Numbered from the stretch's first letter, positions 35,352 to 46,117 are shown. The stretch is 64,000 nt of DNA from Leisingera thetidis (GCF_025857195.1 NZ_CP109787.1:1181501-1245500); one strand, 5' to 3'. Notes: generated from the letters alone by a model not told the origin. Numbers and translations: made by a program.

Positions 35352-35468
35352 CGGCGGCGGGAATTTGCCTGCGTTTACGGATTGTTTTCAGATTGCATGC
35401 TACTTATGCGGGAGTAGTTCTTATCTTTGTTGCCGCCGGCGCGGGTTTTGCCGGCCGTGGAGTCCGGG

Positions 35469-35798
35469 ATGGCCGCTGTTGTTGCAATCTGGATGGCCTT
35501 CGGGGCCGTTTGGCTGATCGGCTTTTATTATCTTGCACGGTTCCAATGGCGCCGGCTGGCCGCGGGCCTGGTGCTGTTCTGGGCGGCTTTGCTGGTCTGG
35601 CTGGCTCCTGGCCTGTTTCACAGGAACCACGATCATGGACTTTGGTTGTCTCTTTATTTCTGCGGCCATCTTGTTTACGGACTGTGCGCGTTCACGGGCT
35701 GGAACTTGGGGCGAAGAAAACGATGGCGGCGCAAACTGAAATCAACCTTCCGGCGGCTCGCGGGCGGCTTTCCCGGCACAAACCGCTGGCGGAGCTGA
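35469..35798 (+). CDS. Small membrane protein overlapping murB, unknown function
   Basis: A 109-residue frame with three hydrophobic segments (about 4-22, 29-48, 60-80) and a very basic C-terminus ([16 protein letters not shown]). GGAG lies 6 bases before the ATG. The last 76 bases overlap the murB start in another frame. The position between DUF2484 and murB, the ribosome-binding site and the clean membrane profile suggest a real gene. I recognise no family. Confidence 0.5.
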   Translation: MAAVVAIWMAFGAVWLIGFYYLARFQWRRLAAGLVLFWAALLVWLAPGLFHRNHDHGLWLSLYFCGHLVYGLCAFTGWNLGRRKRWRRKLKSTFRRLAGGFPGTNRWRS

Positions 35799-36664
35799 CC
35801 TGGCTGCGCGTGGGCGGGCCTGCGGACCATCTTTTCCAGCCTGCGGACGTCGAGGATCTGGCTGCCTTCCTGCGCCAGCTGGATCCGTCGGTGCAGGTGT
35901 TTCCGATCGGGGTCGGCTCCAACCTGATCGTGCGGGACGGCGGCCTGCGCGCGGTGGTGATCCGGCTGGGCCGCGGTTTCAACGGCATTTCGGCGGAGGG
36001 CGGCATCGTCACCGCCGGGGCGGCTGCGCTGGATGCGCATGTGGCGAAGAAGGCCGCCGATGCCGGGATCGACCTCACGTTCCTGCGCACCATTCCCGGC
36101 TCGGTCGGCGGCGCGGTGCGGATGAATGCCGGCTGCTACGGCAGCTATACGGCGGATGTGTTCGTCTCTGCCACCATCGTGACCCGGGCGGGGGAAATCC
36201 GCGAGATCACCGCGGAGGAGCTGCGTTTTCAGTACCGCCAGACTGCCTTTCCCGAAGGCGCGGTGCTGGTATCGGCCAAGCTGCGTGGCCCCGCGGGCGA
36301 CCCGGCAGAGCTGCACGCAAGGATGGAAGCACAGCTGCGCAAGCGCGATGAGACCCAGCCGACGCGCGACCGCTCGGCAGGCTCCACCTTCCGCAACCCG
36401 GCGGGGTTCTCTTCGACGGGGCAGGCTGATGACGTGCATGATCTGAAGGCCTGGAAGGTGATCGACAATGCCGGCATGCGCGGTGCCCGCCGCGGCGGTG
36501 CGCAGATGAGCGAGAAGCATTCCAACTTCCTGATCAACACCGGTGGCGCAACTGCCGCAGATCTGGAAGGTTTGGGCGAAGATGTGCGGAAAAAGGTTTA
36601 CGACGATTCCGGCATCACGCTAGAGTGGGAAATCATGCGGATTGGTGATCCGCTTCCCGAATAA
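35723..36664 (+). CDS. murB: UDP-N-acetylenolpyruvoylglucosamine reductase MurB
   Basis: A 313-residue FAD enzyme that reduces UDP-GlcNAc-enolpyruvate to UDP-MurNAc with NADPH. Signatures are the FAD-binding [14 protein letters not shown] and [31 protein letters not shown], the catalytic serine in [10 protein letters not shown], and the C-terminal [16 protein letters not shown]. The ATG at 35723 follows GGGGCGAAGAAAACG. The fragmentary similarity to type II MurB (no YxxxxR loop) is inferred. Confidence 0.96.
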   Translation: MAAQTEINLPAARGRLSRHKPLAELTWLRVGGPADHLFQPADVEDLAAFLRQLDPSVQVFPIGVGSNLIVRDGGLRAVVIRLGRGFNGISAEGGIVTAGAAALDAHVAKKAADAGIDLTFLRTIPGSVGGAVRMNAGCYGSYTADVFVSATIVTRAGEIREITAEELRFQYRQTAFPEGAVLVSAKLRGPAGDPAELHARMEAQLRKRDETQPTRDRSAGSTFRNPAGFSSTGQADDVHDLKAWKVIDNAGMRGARRGGAQMSEKHSNFLINTGGATAADLEGLGEDVRKKVYDDSGITLEWEIMRIGDPLPE

Positions 36665-36980
36665 CTGAAAAACCGGTGCGTTTCCAAGGGCTTTGCGGCC
36701 AGGCGCACAGGTCAGGCAGCTGCCGGTGCAGGGCCTTGGGGGGCGGAAACCCTGGAAACTGGTAAAGGCAGCGTTAACAGCCCGGTAAGATTTCGGGCGT
36801 TAGGGTGCCGAAGAGGCGGCAAGGAACTGCCGGTTTGCGGAGCGGACCGCGCCGCATGCTCCAGGGCGCAGGGCCGCGCGAGAATCAGCCGGGCTGCATC
36901 CGGCGCAGAGAGACAAGGCGGACCCGCTCAGGGGTTCCAAAAACCAGGGGCGCAAAGCCCCGCATATTGAGGCGCTTGTG
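36665..36980. other. Intergenic region between murB and ddl with a CtrA-like site
   Basis: About 316 bases without a gene. TTAA-N7-GTAA at 36774-36788 is one base from the CtrA consensus TTAA-N7-TTAA. Otherwise nothing firm; it may contain an internal dcw promoter for ddl-ftsQ-ftsA. Confidence 0.35.
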
Positions 36981-37901
36981 GTGAGTAAGTCGAGCAGGGC
37001 ACTCCCGAAAGTCGCGGTGCTGATGGGCGGACCGTCGGCCGAACGCGAGGTATCGCTGTCCAGCGGCCGCGAATGCGCGGCGGCGCTGCGCGGTGAGGGG
37101 TATGAAGTTGTCGAGGTGGATGCAGGTCCGGACCTGCACGCGCGTCTGGCGGACGTGAAACCGGACGTGGTCTTCAATGCCCTGCACGGGCGCTGGGGCG
37201 AGGACGGCTGCGTCCAGGGGCTGCTGGAATGGCTTGGGCTGCCCTATACCCATTCCGGGGTGCTGGCCTCGGCGCTGGCGATGGACAAGCAGCGCTCCAA
37301 GGAGGTCTACCGCGCCGCCGGTCTGCCGGTGGTGGACAGCGGCCTGTTTGCCAAGGAGGACGTCGCTGCCGGCCATGTGATGGCGCCGCCCTATGTGGTG
37401 AAGCCCAACAACGAAGGCTCCAGCGTCGGCATCTACATCGTGCAGGAGGCCGCCAACGGCCCGCCGCAGCTGTCGGAAGAGATGCCCGCCGAGGTGATGG
37501 TCGAGACCTATGCGCCGGGGCGCGAGCTGACCACCACGGTGATCGGTGACCGGGCGCTGACGGTGACCGACATCCTGACCGACGGCTGGTATGATTACGA
37601 TGCCAAGTACAAGCCGGGCGGCTCGCGCCATGTGCTGCCCGCGGATCTGCCGCGGGAGATCCATGACCTGTGCCTGGAATACGCGCTGAAGGCGCATGAG
37701 GTGCTGGGCTGCCGCGGTGTCAGCCGCACCGATTTCCGCTGGGACGAGGCGCGCGGCGCCGCCGGGCTGATCCTGTTGGAGACCAACACCCAGCCCGGCA
37801 TGACGCCGACCTCGCTGGTGCCGGAGCAGGCGGCCTTCTGCGGCATGACATTCGGTGCGCTTTGCGCCTGGATGGTGGAGGATGCCTCATGCAACCGCTG
37901 A
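36981..37901 (+). CDS. ddl: D-alanine:D-alanine ligase Ddl, GTG start
   Basis: A 306-residue ATP-grasp enzyme that makes D-Ala-D-Ala for MurF. It has [20 protein letters not shown], the substrate loop [22 protein letters not shown] (ATP-grasp), [12 protein letters not shown] and the C-terminal [15 protein letters not shown]. Two GTG codons lie in tandem (36978 and 36981). I use the second, 8 bases after GAGG. The 3' end overlaps ftsQ by 13 bases. Confidence 0.95.
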   Translation: MSKSSRALPKVAVLMGGPSAEREVSLSSGRECAAALRGEGYEVVEVDAGPDLHARLADVKPDVVFNALHGRWGEDGCVQGLLEWLGLPYTHSGVLASALAMDKQRSKEVYRAAGLPVVDSGLFAKEDVAAGHVMAPPYVVKPNNEGSSVGIYIVQEAANGPPQLSEEMPAEVMVETYAPGRELTTTVIGDRALTVTDILTDGWYDYDAKYKPGGSRHVLPADLPREIHDLCLEYALKAHEVLGCRGVSRTDFRWDEARGAAGLILLETNTQPGMTPTSLVPEQAAFCGMTFGALCAWMVEDASCNR

Positions 37902-38782
37902 AGGGCCGCTTTCGCCGCAGTGGCGAGGGGCGGGCGGACCCGGCGCCGTCGCGGCTGAAGTACCGGCTGCAACGCTGGATGCTGACGCCGGGCATCCGGT
38001 TCGGCCTGCGGTTCGGGGTGCCGTTCTGCCTGATCTTTGCCGCGGGTAGCGCGTATCTGGCCGATGAGGCACGCCGCGATGCGCTGCAGGGGCTGATCAG
38101 CGACGCCCGTGCCGCGGTCGAGGAACGGCCCGAGTTCATGGTCAACGTGATGGCGGTGGACGGGGCGGGCGCCAGCGTGGCCCAGGACATCCGCGAAGTG
38201 GTGCCGGTGGAGTTCCCCGTCAGCTCGTTCGATCTGGACCTGGAGCAGGTCCGGGATGTGATCACCGGGCTGGATCCGGTGAAGACCGCCAGCGTGCGGA
38301 TCCGTCCGGGCGGCATCCTGCAGGTGGATGTCGAGGAGCGCACGCCGGCGCTGATCTGGCGCAGCCGCGAGGGGCTGGCTCTGCTGGACGAGAATGGCAT
38401 TCACGTGGCCGAGCTGGGCCGCCGCAGCCTACACCCGGACCTGCCGCTGATTGCAGGCAAGGGGGCGGCCGGGCATGCGGCGCAGGCGCTGCGGCTGTTT
38501 GCGGCGGCGAAACCGCTGGGGCCGCGCCTGCGCGGGCTGGTCCGGGTCGGCGAGCGGCGCTGGGATGTGGTGCTGGACCGTAAGCAGCGGATCATGCTGC
38601 CGGCGGAAAACCCGGTGCGCGCGCTGGAGCGGGTACTGGCGGTAAGTGAAGTGCAGGATTTGCTGGAACGCGATGTGGCGGCGGTGGACATGCGCCTGGC
38701 TGGGCGCCCGACCATCCGCATGACCGAAGACTCGGTGGAAAACTGGTGGCGGATCCGGCAGTTGAACGGGGGCGGGCAGTAG
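37889..38782 (+). CDS. ftsQ: Cell division protein FtsQ
   Basis: A 297-residue bitopic membrane protein: basic cytoplasmic tail, one membrane helix (about 38-55), a POTRA domain (about 75-145; [19 protein letters not shown]) and a beta domain ending at NWWRIRQ. FtsQ anchors the FtsQLB complex that licenses septal synthesis. It overlaps ddl and is followed by ftsA after one base, so the three are probably co-translated. Confidence 0.94.
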   Translation: MQPLKGRFRRSGEGRADPAPSRLKYRLQRWMLTPGIRFGLRFGVPFCLIFAAGSAYLADEARRDALQGLISDARAAVEERPEFMVNVMAVDGAGASVAQDIREVVPVEFPVSSFDLDLEQVRDVITGLDPVKTASVRIRPGGILQVDVEERTPALIWRSREGLALLDENGIHVAELGRRSLHPDLPLIAGKGAAGHAAQALRLFAAAKPLGPRLRGLVRVGERRWDVVLDRKQRIMLPAENPVRALERVLAVSEVQDLLERDVAAVDMRLAGRPTIRMTEDSVENWWRIRQLNGGGQ

Positions 38783-38783
38783 C

Positions 38784-40118
38784 ATGACAGATCTCTATCA
38801 ATCCCAGCGGGCGATGCGGCAGATGCGGCGCCAGGCGATGCAGCGCGGCGTGGTCGCCATTCTCGATGTCGGCAGCTCCAAGATCGCCTGCCTGGTGCTG
38901 CGCTTTGACGGCACCGGCCGCCTCAGCGAGGACGGCTCGATCGGCGCCTTGGCGGGGCAGTCGGGATTCCGGGTGATCGGTGCCGCAACTACGCGGTCGC
39001 GCGGGGTGCAGTTCGGCGAGATCACCGCCATGCAGGAGACCGAGCGCGCCATCCGCACCGCGGTGCAGGCGGCGCAGAAGATGGCCGAGGTGCGGGTCGA
39101 TCATGTGATTGCCTGTTTTTCCGGCGCCAATCCGCGCTCCTACGGGCTGGATGCCAAGCTGGACCTTGAGGGGCAGGTGGTGTCGGAGCATGAGGTGGCG
39201 CAGGTGCTGGCCTCCTGCGAGGTGCCCGAATACGGCGACGGCCGCGAAGTGCTGCACGCGCAGCCGGTGAACTTTGCGCTCGACAACCGCACCGGCCTGG
39301 CGGATCCGCGCGGCCAGATGGGGCAGACGCTGGCGGCCGACATGCACATGCTGACGGTCGATGCGATTGCGGTGCAGAATCTGGTGCGCTGCATCCAGCG
39401 CTGCGACCTGGAACTGGCGGGGATCGCGTCGTCGGCCTATGCCTCCGGGTTTTCCGCGCTGGTCGAGGATGAGCAGGAACTGGGGGCTGCCTGCATCGAC
39501 ATGGGCGGCGGCGCCACCTCGATCTCGGTGTTCATGAAGAAGCACATGATCTATGCCGATGCGGTGCGCCTTGGCGGCGACCACATCACCAGCGACATCT
39601 CGATGGGGCTGGGGGTGCCGCTGGCCAATGCCGAGCGGATCAAGACCTTCCGCGGCGGCGTGCATGCCACCGGTGCCGACGACCGTGACATGATCGAAAT
39701 CGGCGGCGATACCGGAGACTGGGAGCATGACCGCCGCACCGTCAGCCGGGCCGAGCTGATCGGCATCATGCGGCCGCGGGTCGAGGAAATCCTGGAGGAG
39801 GTGCGGGCGCGGCTGGATGCGGCCGGCTTCGAATACCTGCCCAGCCAGCAGATCGTGCTGACCGGCGGCTCCAGCCAGATCATGGGGCTGGACGGGCTGG
39901 CGAGCCGCATTCTCGGCCAGCAGGTGCGCCTGGGGCGCCCGCTGCGGGTGCATGGCCTGCCGCAGTCGGCAACCGGGCCGGGCTTTGCCTCGGCGGTCGG
40001 CCTGTGCCTGTTTGCCGCCCATCCGCAGGATGAATGGTGGGATTTCGACATGCCTGCCACCCGCCATCCAGCGGGCACTCTGGGCCGCGCCGTGCGCTGG
40101 TTCCGGGACAACTGGTAG
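38784..40118 (+). CDS. ftsA: Cell division protein FtsA
   Basis: A 444-residue actin-like ATPase that tethers FtsZ to the membrane. Phosphate 1 is AILDVGSSKIACLV, the SHS2 region follows (about 100-180), phosphate 2 is IDMGGGATSISVF, and the adenosine motif is VLTGGSSQIMGL. The C-terminal AVRWFRDNW is an amphipathic membrane-targeting helix. The N-terminus has about 20 extra basic residues before the actin core, common in alphaproteobacteria. Confidence 0.96.
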   Translation: MTDLYQSQRAMRQMRRQAMQRGVVAILDVGSSKIACLVLRFDGTGRLSEDGSIGALAGQSGFRVIGAATTRSRGVQFGEITAMQETERAIRTAVQAAQKMAEVRVDHVIACFSGANPRSYGLDAKLDLEGQVVSEHEVAQVLASCEVPEYGDGREVLHAQPVNFALDNRTGLADPRGQMGQTLAADMHMLTVDAIAVQNLVRCIQRCDLELAGIASSAYASGFSALVEDEQELGAACIDMGGGATSISVFMKKHMIYADAVRLGGDHITSDISMGLGVPLANAERIKTFRGGVHATGADDRDMIEIGGDTGDWEHDRRTVSRAELIGIMRPRVEEILEEVRARLDAAGFEYLPSQQIVLTGGSSQIMGLDGLASRILGQQVRLGRPLRVHGLPQSATGPGFASAVGLCLFAAHPQDEWWDFDMPATRHPAGTLGRAVRWFRDNW

Positions 40119-40483
40119 GCTCTTTCATTTCTGACTGGCGTATCAAAGAGGGCGTGACAGCGCCGGCAGGACCCGTTAGGTTGTTCTTAACGCCCGCGGC
40201 AAACGCGGCGAGTCAGCAGGCCGGGCAGTGGCCAGCCAAGGTATACGAAGACCTCTTCCGCAAGCCCCGGTTTTGCGGGTGGCAGAGTTGTGTTGTGTGC
40301 TGCTTGTGCTGAAACCGCAATATCTGCTAGGGACGGCGAAATACCGCGTTTTTATCTCAGAATGAGACCCTATTTTGTGGCACTTTGTGCTTTTTGGGAT
40401 GACGTAACACGTGCTGCGCGGTAAGATTATGGTGAATAGGACAGGAATAAGCCCTTTGCGGGAGGGCGGGTAACACAGGCGGT
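40119..40483. other. ftsA-ftsZ intergenic region, presumed ftsZ promoter and leader
   Basis: About 365 bases without a gene. TTAG-N7-TTAA at 40176-40190 is one base from the CtrA consensus. AT-rich stretches near 40320-40380 and 40425-40450 could hold promoters. A short inverted repeat TCTCAGAATGAGA lies at 40354-40366. Confidence 0.4.
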
Positions 40484-42208
40484 ATGAGCATGACGTTGAA
40501 TCTATCGATGCCCGGGCAGGAAGAGTTGAAGCCGAAGATCACGGTATTTGGTGTCGGCGGGGCCGGCGGCAACGCCGTCAACAACATGATTGCCAAGGAA
40601 TTGGATGGGGTCGAATTCGTCGTCGCCAATACCGACGCGCAGGCGCTGCAGCAGAGCTCGGCCAAGAGCCGCATCCAGCTGGGCGTGAAAGTGACCGAAG
40701 GCCTGGGCGCCGGCGCCCGCCCGCAGGTGGGCTCGGCGGCGGCCGAGGAGAGCATCGAGCAGATCGTCGACCATCTGGCCGGCGCGCATATGTGCTTCAT
40801 CACCGCGGGCATGGGCGGCGGCACCGGCACCGGTGCGGCGCCGATCATTGCGCAAGCCGCGCGGGAGCTGGGCGTGCTGACCGTCGGCGTGGTGACCAAG
40901 CCGTTCCAGTTCGAAGGGCTGAAGCGGATGCGCCAGGCCGAAAGCGGTGTCGAGAGCCTGCAGAAAGTCGTCGATACGCTGATCATCATCCCGAACCAGA
41001 ACCTGTTCCGCCTGGCCAATGAGAAGACCACCTTCACCGAGGCGTTCTCGATGGCGGACGACGTGCTGTACCAGGGGGTCAAGGGCGTCACCGACCTGAT
41101 GGTGCGCCCGGGCCTGATCAACCTCGACTTTGCCGACGTGCGTGCGGTGATGGACGAGATGGGCAAGGCGATGATGGGCACCGGCGAGGGCGAGGGCGAG
41201 GACCGCGCGGTGCAGGCCGCCGAGAAGGCGATTGCCAACCCGCTCTTGGACGAAATCAGCCTGAAGGGCGCGCGCGGCGTGCTGATCAACATCACCGGCA
41301 GCCACGACCTGACCCTGTTCGAGCTGGACGAGGCCGCCAACCGCATCCGCGAGGAAGTGGATCCGGACGCCAACATCATCGTCGGCTCGACCCTGGACAC
41401 CGGCATGGAAGGCCGGATGCGGGTCTCTGTCGTGGCCACCGGCATCGATGCGGTGGATGTGAACACCGACATGCCGGTGCCGCGCCGCCCGATGTCGGCG
41501 CCGCTGCGCCAGACCGTCAGTGTCGAAAGCACCCGCCCGGCGCCGCTGGAGCTGGAAACCCCGGTTGCGCAGCCGGCCGCAGCGGAAGCCGCGCCTGCAC
41601 CGGCGCCTGAGGTTCCGGAAGCGGCCGCAGCCCTGGAGGAGCCGTCGCTGTTCGAAGAGATGAACGCGCAGCAGGCGGCCGCACAGGAGCAGGCCGAGGA
41701 CCTTTTCGAAGAGCCGGAGCAGATTGCCGACGACGGCCTGCCGCCGCCGGCCTATCAGCCGCAGGTGCCGGAATTCCGCCCCCAGGCGGACCGGGCCGAG
41801 CCGCAGGCGGATGCCTTTGTCGCGCCCAAGGCGCCGGCGCCGGGCACCCCGTCGCCGCAGGCGCTGGAGCGGCTGCAGGCCGCGGCGCAGCGGGTTCAGC
41901 AGCCGCAGGCCCAGCAGCCGCGCCCGGCAGCCGCGCCGGCACCGCAGCAGCAGCACCAGCCGCAGCAGCATAGCGCACAGCATCAGCCCGAAGGCCAGCG
42001 CCGCTTTGGCCTGAATTCGCTGATCCACCGGATGACCGGCAGCGCCGATGCCCCGGCGGCCAAACAGCAGCCGCAGGCGGTGCGCCAGCAGCCTGCCATG
42101 CATGCGCCGGCCCCCGCGGCGCAGCCGCAGCAAGCGCAGGCACAGCAGGCGGATCCCGATCAGGAACGCATCGAAATCCCCGCATTCCTGCGCCGCCAGG
42201 CCAACTGA
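40484..42208 (+). CDS. ftsZ: Cell division GTPase FtsZ
   Basis: A 574-residue tubulin homologue that forms the Z-ring. The GTPase core (about 15-325) contains [15 protein letters not shown], the GTP signature [12 protein letters not shown] and the synergy-loop [12 protein letters not shown] long Ala/Pro/Gln/Glu-rich disordered linker (about 335-555) explains the unusual length. The end, [14 protein letters not shown], is the conserved peptide that binds FtsA and other partners. A second ATG at 40490 ([10 protein letters not shown]) fits relatives equally well as the start. Confidence 0.98.
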   Translation: MSMTLNLSMPGQEELKPKITVFGVGGAGGNAVNNMIAKELDGVEFVVANTDAQALQQSSAKSRIQLGVKVTEGLGAGARPQVGSAAAEESIEQIVDHLAGAHMCFITAGMGGGTGTGAAPIIAQAARELGVLTVGVVTKPFQFEGLKRMRQAESGVESLQKVVDTLIIIPNQNLFRLANEKTTFTEAFSMADDVLYQGVKGVTDLMVRPGLINLDFADVRAVMDEMGKAMMGTGEGEGEDRAVQAAEKAIANPLLDEISLKGARGVLINITGSHDLTLFELDEAANRIREEVDPDANIIVGSTLDTGMEGRMRVSVVATGIDAVDVNTDMPVPRRPMSAPLRQTVSVESTRPAPLELETPVAQPAAAEAAPAPAPEVPEAAAALEEPSLFEEMNAQQAAAQEQAEDLFEEPEQIADDGLPPPAYQPQVPEFRPQADRAEPQADAFVAPKAPAPGTPSPQALERLQAAAQRVQQPQAQQPRPAAAPAPQQQHQPQQHSAQHQPEGQRRFGLNSLIHRMTGSADAPAAKQQPQAVRQQPAMHAPAPAAQPQQAQAQQADPDQERIEIPAFLRRQAN

Positions 42209-42228
42209 GCCATCACATATCGCGCCGG

Positions 42229-42253
42229 AAAAGCCGCCTGAGGGCGGCTTTTT
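42229..42253 (+). terminator. Intrinsic terminator of ftsZ
   Basis: AAGCCGCC (42231-42238) pairs with GGCGGCTT (42243-42250) around TGAG, followed by a T-run. It ends the ftsZ transcript before lpxC. Confidence 0.9.
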
Positions 42254-42419
42254 CTATTGTATTTACATGGCCTTGCGCTGTTCTGAGCGGTGTTTTGCTT
42301 ATCTGTTACAGCCATGTTTCAAACCGTTACAAAGATTGAGTTGTAGGTTTTTTTGCAAAACCTTAACTCTCTTCCGCAACACGGCCCCTGAGGCCGGAAA
42401 CAATGAAACGAGGCGCAAC

Positions 42420-43355
42420 GTGCAGAATACGCTCAAGGCATCGGTGGCATTCGAAGGGGTCGGCCTGCATTCCGGCAAGCCCGCGCGCATGATCCTGATC
42501 CCGGCTCCGGCCGGCCATGGCATCATCTTCAAACGCACCGACATCGCATTGGGCAACACCGTGGTTCCGGCGCGCTGGGACCTGGTGGAGCGCAGCCCGC
42601 TCTGCACCCGGCTGGTCAATGCGGCCGGCGTCAGCGTCTCCACTGTCGAACACATCATGGCGGCGCTGGCCGGCTGCGGCGTGCACAACGCGCTGATCGA
42701 GATCGACGGGCCGGAAGTGCCGATCGCCGATGGCTCCTCGGCGCCGTTCGTGCGCGGCATCATGACGAGCGGCGTGCAGAGCCAGGGCGTGCCGATCATG
42801 GCCTATGAGGTGCTGAAGCCGGTGACGGTGGAAACGGACGGCGCCCGCGCCACCCTGCTGCCCAGCGACCGGCTGACCATCGAATTCCACATCGACTTTG
42901 CCGAGGCCGCCATCGGCCGCCAGAGCAAGGTTCTGGACATGCGCAACGGCAGCTTTGCGCGCGAGCTGTGCGACAGCCGCACCTTCTGCCGCCAGGCGGA
43001 TGTTGAAACCATGCAGGCCAACGGCCTCGCCCTGGGCGGTGTGCCCGGCGAAAACGCGGTTGTGTTTGACGGGGAACGGGTCGAGAGCGGCGCAGGCCTG
43101 CGCCATTCGGACGAACCTGTACGCCACAAGATGCTGGATGCGCTGGGGGATCTGGCGCTGGCCGGGGGGCCGGTCTTGGGGCGGTACGTTGGGGAGCGCG
43201 CGGGGCACGCGCTGACCAACACCTTGCTGCGTGCCCTGTTTGCGGAGCCGGGCGCAGTCCGGGCCGTCGTCTGCGATGCAGCGATGACAGCACGGCTTCC
43301 GGGGCAGGGGCTGATCTGGTCGGAGATCCCGGCCGAGCAGCGCCGCGTGGCATAA
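42420..43355 (+). CDS. lpxC: UDP-3-O-acyl-GlcNAc deacetylase LpxC, GTG start
   Basis: The 311-residue zinc enzyme of the committed step of lipid A synthesis. Zinc and catalytic residues are visible: Glu77-His78 in STVEHIMAAL, the His and Asp of RHKMLDALGDLAL, and His in GHALTNTLL. The start is a GTG at 42420 with GAGG at 7 bases; a nearby ATG (42403) is out of frame. It has its own terminator downstream and follows the ftsZ terminator, so it is a separate unit. Confidence 0.97.
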   Translation: MQNTLKASVAFEGVGLHSGKPARMILIPAPAGHGIIFKRTDIALGNTVVPARWDLVERSPLCTRLVNAAGVSVSTVEHIMAALAGCGVHNALIEIDGPEVPIADGSSAPFVRGIMTSGVQSQGVPIMAYEVLKPVTVETDGARATLLPSDRLTIEFHIDFAEAAIGRQSKVLDMRNGSFARELCDSRTFCRQADVETMQANGLALGGVPGENAVVFDGERVESGAGLRHSDEPVRHKMLDALGDLALAGGPVLGRYVGERAGHALTNTLLRALFAEPGAVRAVVCDAAMTARLPGQGLIWSEIPAEQRRVA

Positions 43356-43386
43356 GGCAGAGAAACAGGAACGAGCGGCGGATTGG

Positions 43387-43415
43387 CCCGGGACGTGAAT
43401 GTCCCGGGTCTTTTC
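43387..43415 (+). terminator. Intrinsic terminator of lpxC
   Basis: CCCGGGAC (43387-43394) pairs with GTCCCGGG (43401-43408) and is followed by TCTTTTCC. Confidence 0.85.
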
Positions 43416-43591
43416 CTGCCGGCGGGCCGGTTGCCGCGCCGGGAAGCCAAGCGCAGCCTTGACCCGCGCCGGCTTTCTCTGCCATGTGAGCGCGGAAGTG
43501 GCGAAAGGCGTTTTGCGCGCCATTTGAATATGCTAGAGACAGCATAACCGGGGCGGACACCCGTAAGTCAAAGACGGTGAGGTTAGGCACT

Positions 43592-44440
43592 ATGAACGGC
43601 ATCAGGGCGGGAGCCAAAACCCTCGGCGCGGTCCTTCTGATGGCGGCCCTTGCGGGCTGCGGCGGAGACGGCGGCGCGGTCAAGCGGGGCGAGTCGCTGG
43701 AGGCCTTCTCACCAGAGCAGATCTACGAGCGCGGCGAGTTCGAGCTGGCGCAGAAACAGCCCAAGGATGCCGCCTATTACTTCTCCGAGATCGAGCGCCT
43801 GTACCCCTATTCCGAATGGGCCAAGCAGGCGGTGATCATGCAGGCCTTTGCCTATCACGGCACCAAGGATTACGAGAACAGCCGCGCCGCCGCGCAGCGG
43901 TTCATCGACTTCTACCCGGCGGATGAGGATGCAGCCTATGCCCAGTATCTGCTGGCGCTGAGCTATTACGACCAGATCGACGAAGTGGGCCGCGACCAGG
44001 GGCTGACCTTCCAGGCGCTGCAGGCGCTGCGCACGGTGATCGAGGTCTATCCCGACAGCGAATATGCCACGTCGGCGATCCTGAAATTCGACCTGGCCTT
44101 TGACCATCTGGCGGGCAAGGAGATGGAAATCGGCCGCTATTACCTGCGCCGCGGCCATTACACCTCGGCGATCAACCGGTTCCGCGTGGTGGTGGAGGAC
44201 TTCCAGACCACCAGCCACACCGCCGAGGCGCTGCACCGTCTGGTCGAGGCCTATCTGTCGCTGGGCCTGACCGATGAGGCCCAGACCGCCGGCGCCATCC
44301 TGGGCCACAATTTCCAGTCCACCGAATGGTATGAGGACAGCTACAAGCTGCTGACCGCAAACGGGCTCAAGCTCCGCGACCGCGGCAACAACTGGCTGAG
44401 CCAGATCTACCGTCAGACAGTAAAGGGGCAGTGGCTGTAA
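43592..44440 (+). CDS. bamD: Outer-membrane assembly lipoprotein BamD
   Basis: A 282-residue lipoprotein of the BAM complex that folds outer-membrane proteins. The signal peptide ends in a lipobox, ALAGC, with Cys23 as the lipidated residue. Five TPR-like repeats follow (for example IYERGEFELAQKQPKDAAYYF and YPYSEWAKQAVIMQAFAYH). The ATG at 43592 follows GAGGTTAGGCACT; an upstream ATG at 43577 would put charged residues before the signal peptide. Confidence 0.95.
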   Translation: MNGIRAGAKTLGAVLLMAALAGCGGDGGAVKRGESLEAFSPEQIYERGEFELAQKQPKDAAYYFSEIERLYPYSEWAKQAVIMQAFAYHGTKDYENSRAAAQRFIDFYPADEDAAYAQYLLALSYYDQIDEVGRDQGLTFQALQALRTVIEVYPDSEYATSAILKFDLAFDHLAGKEMEIGRYYLRRGHYTSAINRFRVVVEDFQTTSHTAEALHRLVEAYLSLGLTDEAQTAGAILGHNFQSTEWYEDSYKLLTANGLKLRDRGNNWLSQIYRQTVKGQWL

Positions 44441-44467
44441 CGGCCGCTGCGGCACGGGGGCGGGGCA

Positions 44468-46117
44468 ATGCTGCGCGCGCTTGATATCCGGGATATCCTG
44501 ATCATTGATCATCTGGAGCTGAATTTTCAGCCCGGATTGAATGTGCTGACCGGCGAGACCGGGGCGGGGAAGTCGATCCTTCTCGACTCGCTTGGCTTTG
44601 TGCTGGGCTGGCGCGGCCGGGCGGAGCTGGTGCGCCAGGGCGCGGCCCAGGGCGAGGTGCTGGCGGAGTTCGATCTGCCCGAGGGCCATCCCGCGCATGC
44701 GATCCTGGAAGAGGCCGGCCTGCCCGGCGGCAGCAGCCTGATCCTGCGCCGGGTCAATACCGCCGAGGGCCGCAAGACGGCCTGGGTCAATGACCGGCGC
44801 TGCTCGGGCGAGGTGCTGCGGGCGCTGTCGGAAACCCTGGTGGAGCTGCACGGCCAGCACGATGACCGCGGGCTGTTGAACCCGCGCGGGCATATGGCGC
44901 TGCTGGATCAGTATGCCGGCACCCAGCCGCTGCTGGCCGCGGTGCGCGCGGCCTGGGCGGGGGCCGCCAAGGCGCGCAAGACGGCGGCGGCTACCCGCGC
45001 CGCGCTGGACGCGGTGCGGGCGGAGGAAGAGTTCCTGCGCCATGCGGTGGCCGAGCTCGACAAGCTGGACCCGCAGCCGGGCGAGGATGAGACACTGGAC
45101 ACCCGCCGCCGCCAGATGCAGGCGGCGGAGCGCATCCGCGGCGACATCGCCCGCGCCCATGCGCTGCTGAGCGAGGGCGCCGAGACCGCCATGGGCGAAG
45201 CGCAGCGCTGGCTGGAGGGCGTTGAAGGCCAGGAGGAAGATACCGGGCTGGACGCGCCGCTGGCGGCGCTCAGCCGCGCGATGATCGAGCTGGGCGATGC
45301 CCAGGACGGGGTCGGGCGGGTGCTTGATGCCCTGGAGTTCAATCCGGGGGAGCTGGAAGACTGCGAGGAGCGCCTGTTTGCCATCCGGGCGCTGGCGCGC
45401 AAGCACGGGAAGCTGGCGGATGAGCTGGGGGAGTATGCCGAAACCCTGCGAGCCAAGCTGGCGGCGCTGGACGCGGGCGACCAGGACCTGGCCGATCAGG
45501 AAGCAGCTTTGAAGGCGGCGGAGGCGGCCTATGCGCAGGCCGCCAAGCAGCTGGGCGCCGTGCGCCGGCAGGCGGCCGCGGCGCTGGACAAGGCGGTGAT
45601 GGCCGAGCTGGCGCCGCTGAAGATGGAGCGGGCGGTGTTCGAGACCCGCATCACGACGGCGGAGCCGGGGCCTGAGGGCACCGATGCGGTGGCCTTTACC
45701 GTTGCCACCAACCCGGGCGCCCCTGCGGGGGCGCTGAACAAGATTGCGTCGGGCGGCGAGCTGAGCCGGTTCCTGCTGGCGCTGAAGGTCTGCCTGCGCG
45801 GCGAGGATGCCAGCAAGACGCTGATCTTCGACGAGATCGACCGCGGCGTCGGCGGCGCGACGGCCGATGCCGTGGGCCGCCGCCTGCGCAGCCTGGCCGG
45901 CAGCGGCCAGGTGCTGGTGGTGACCCACTCGCCGCAGGTGGCGGCGCTTGGCGGCCATCACTGGCAGGTGCGCAAGCAGGTGATCGACGGCATGACCCTG
46001 TCGCAGGTGGTGCCGCTGGCCGAGACCGAGCGGGTGGATGAGCTTGCCCGCATGGTGTCAGGTGATACCATCACCGACGAGGCCCGCGCTGCGGCCCGTG
46101 CATTGCTGGCCGGATGA
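44468..46117 (+). CDS. recN: DNA repair protein RecN
   Basis: A 549-residue SMC-like ATPase that holds DNA ends during double-strand break repair. The N-terminal Walker A is TGETGAGKSILLDS, the coiled-coil arms run about 155-370, the ABC signature is ASGGELSRFLLALK, and the Walker B is TLIFDEIDRGVGG. It begins 27 bases after bamD and probably shares its transcript. No LexA box is evident directly before it. Confidence 0.96.
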   Translation: MLRALDIRDILIIDHLELNFQPGLNVLTGETGAGKSILLDSLGFVLGWRGRAELVRQGAAQGEVLAEFDLPEGHPAHAILEEAGLPGGSSLILRRVNTAEGRKTAWVNDRRCSGEVLRALSETLVELHGQHDDRGLLNPRGHMALLDQYAGTQPLLAAVRAAWAGAAKARKTAAATRAALDAVRAEEEFLRHAVAELDKLDPQPGEDETLDTRRRQMQAAERIRGDIARAHALLSEGAETAMGEAQRWLEGVEGQEEDTGLDAPLAALSRAMIELGDAQDGVGRVLDALEFNPGELEDCEERLFAIRALARKHGKLADELGEYAETLRAKLAALDAGDQDLADQEAALKAAEAAYAQAAKQLGAVRRQAAAALDKAVMAELAPLKMERAVFETRITTAEPGPEGTDAVAFTVATNPGAPAGALNKIASGGELSRFLLALKVCLRGEDASKTLIFDEIDRGVGGATADAVGRRLRSLAGSGQVLVVTHSPQVAALGGHHWQVRKQVIDGMTLSQVVPLAETERVDELARMVSGDTITDEARAAARALLAG

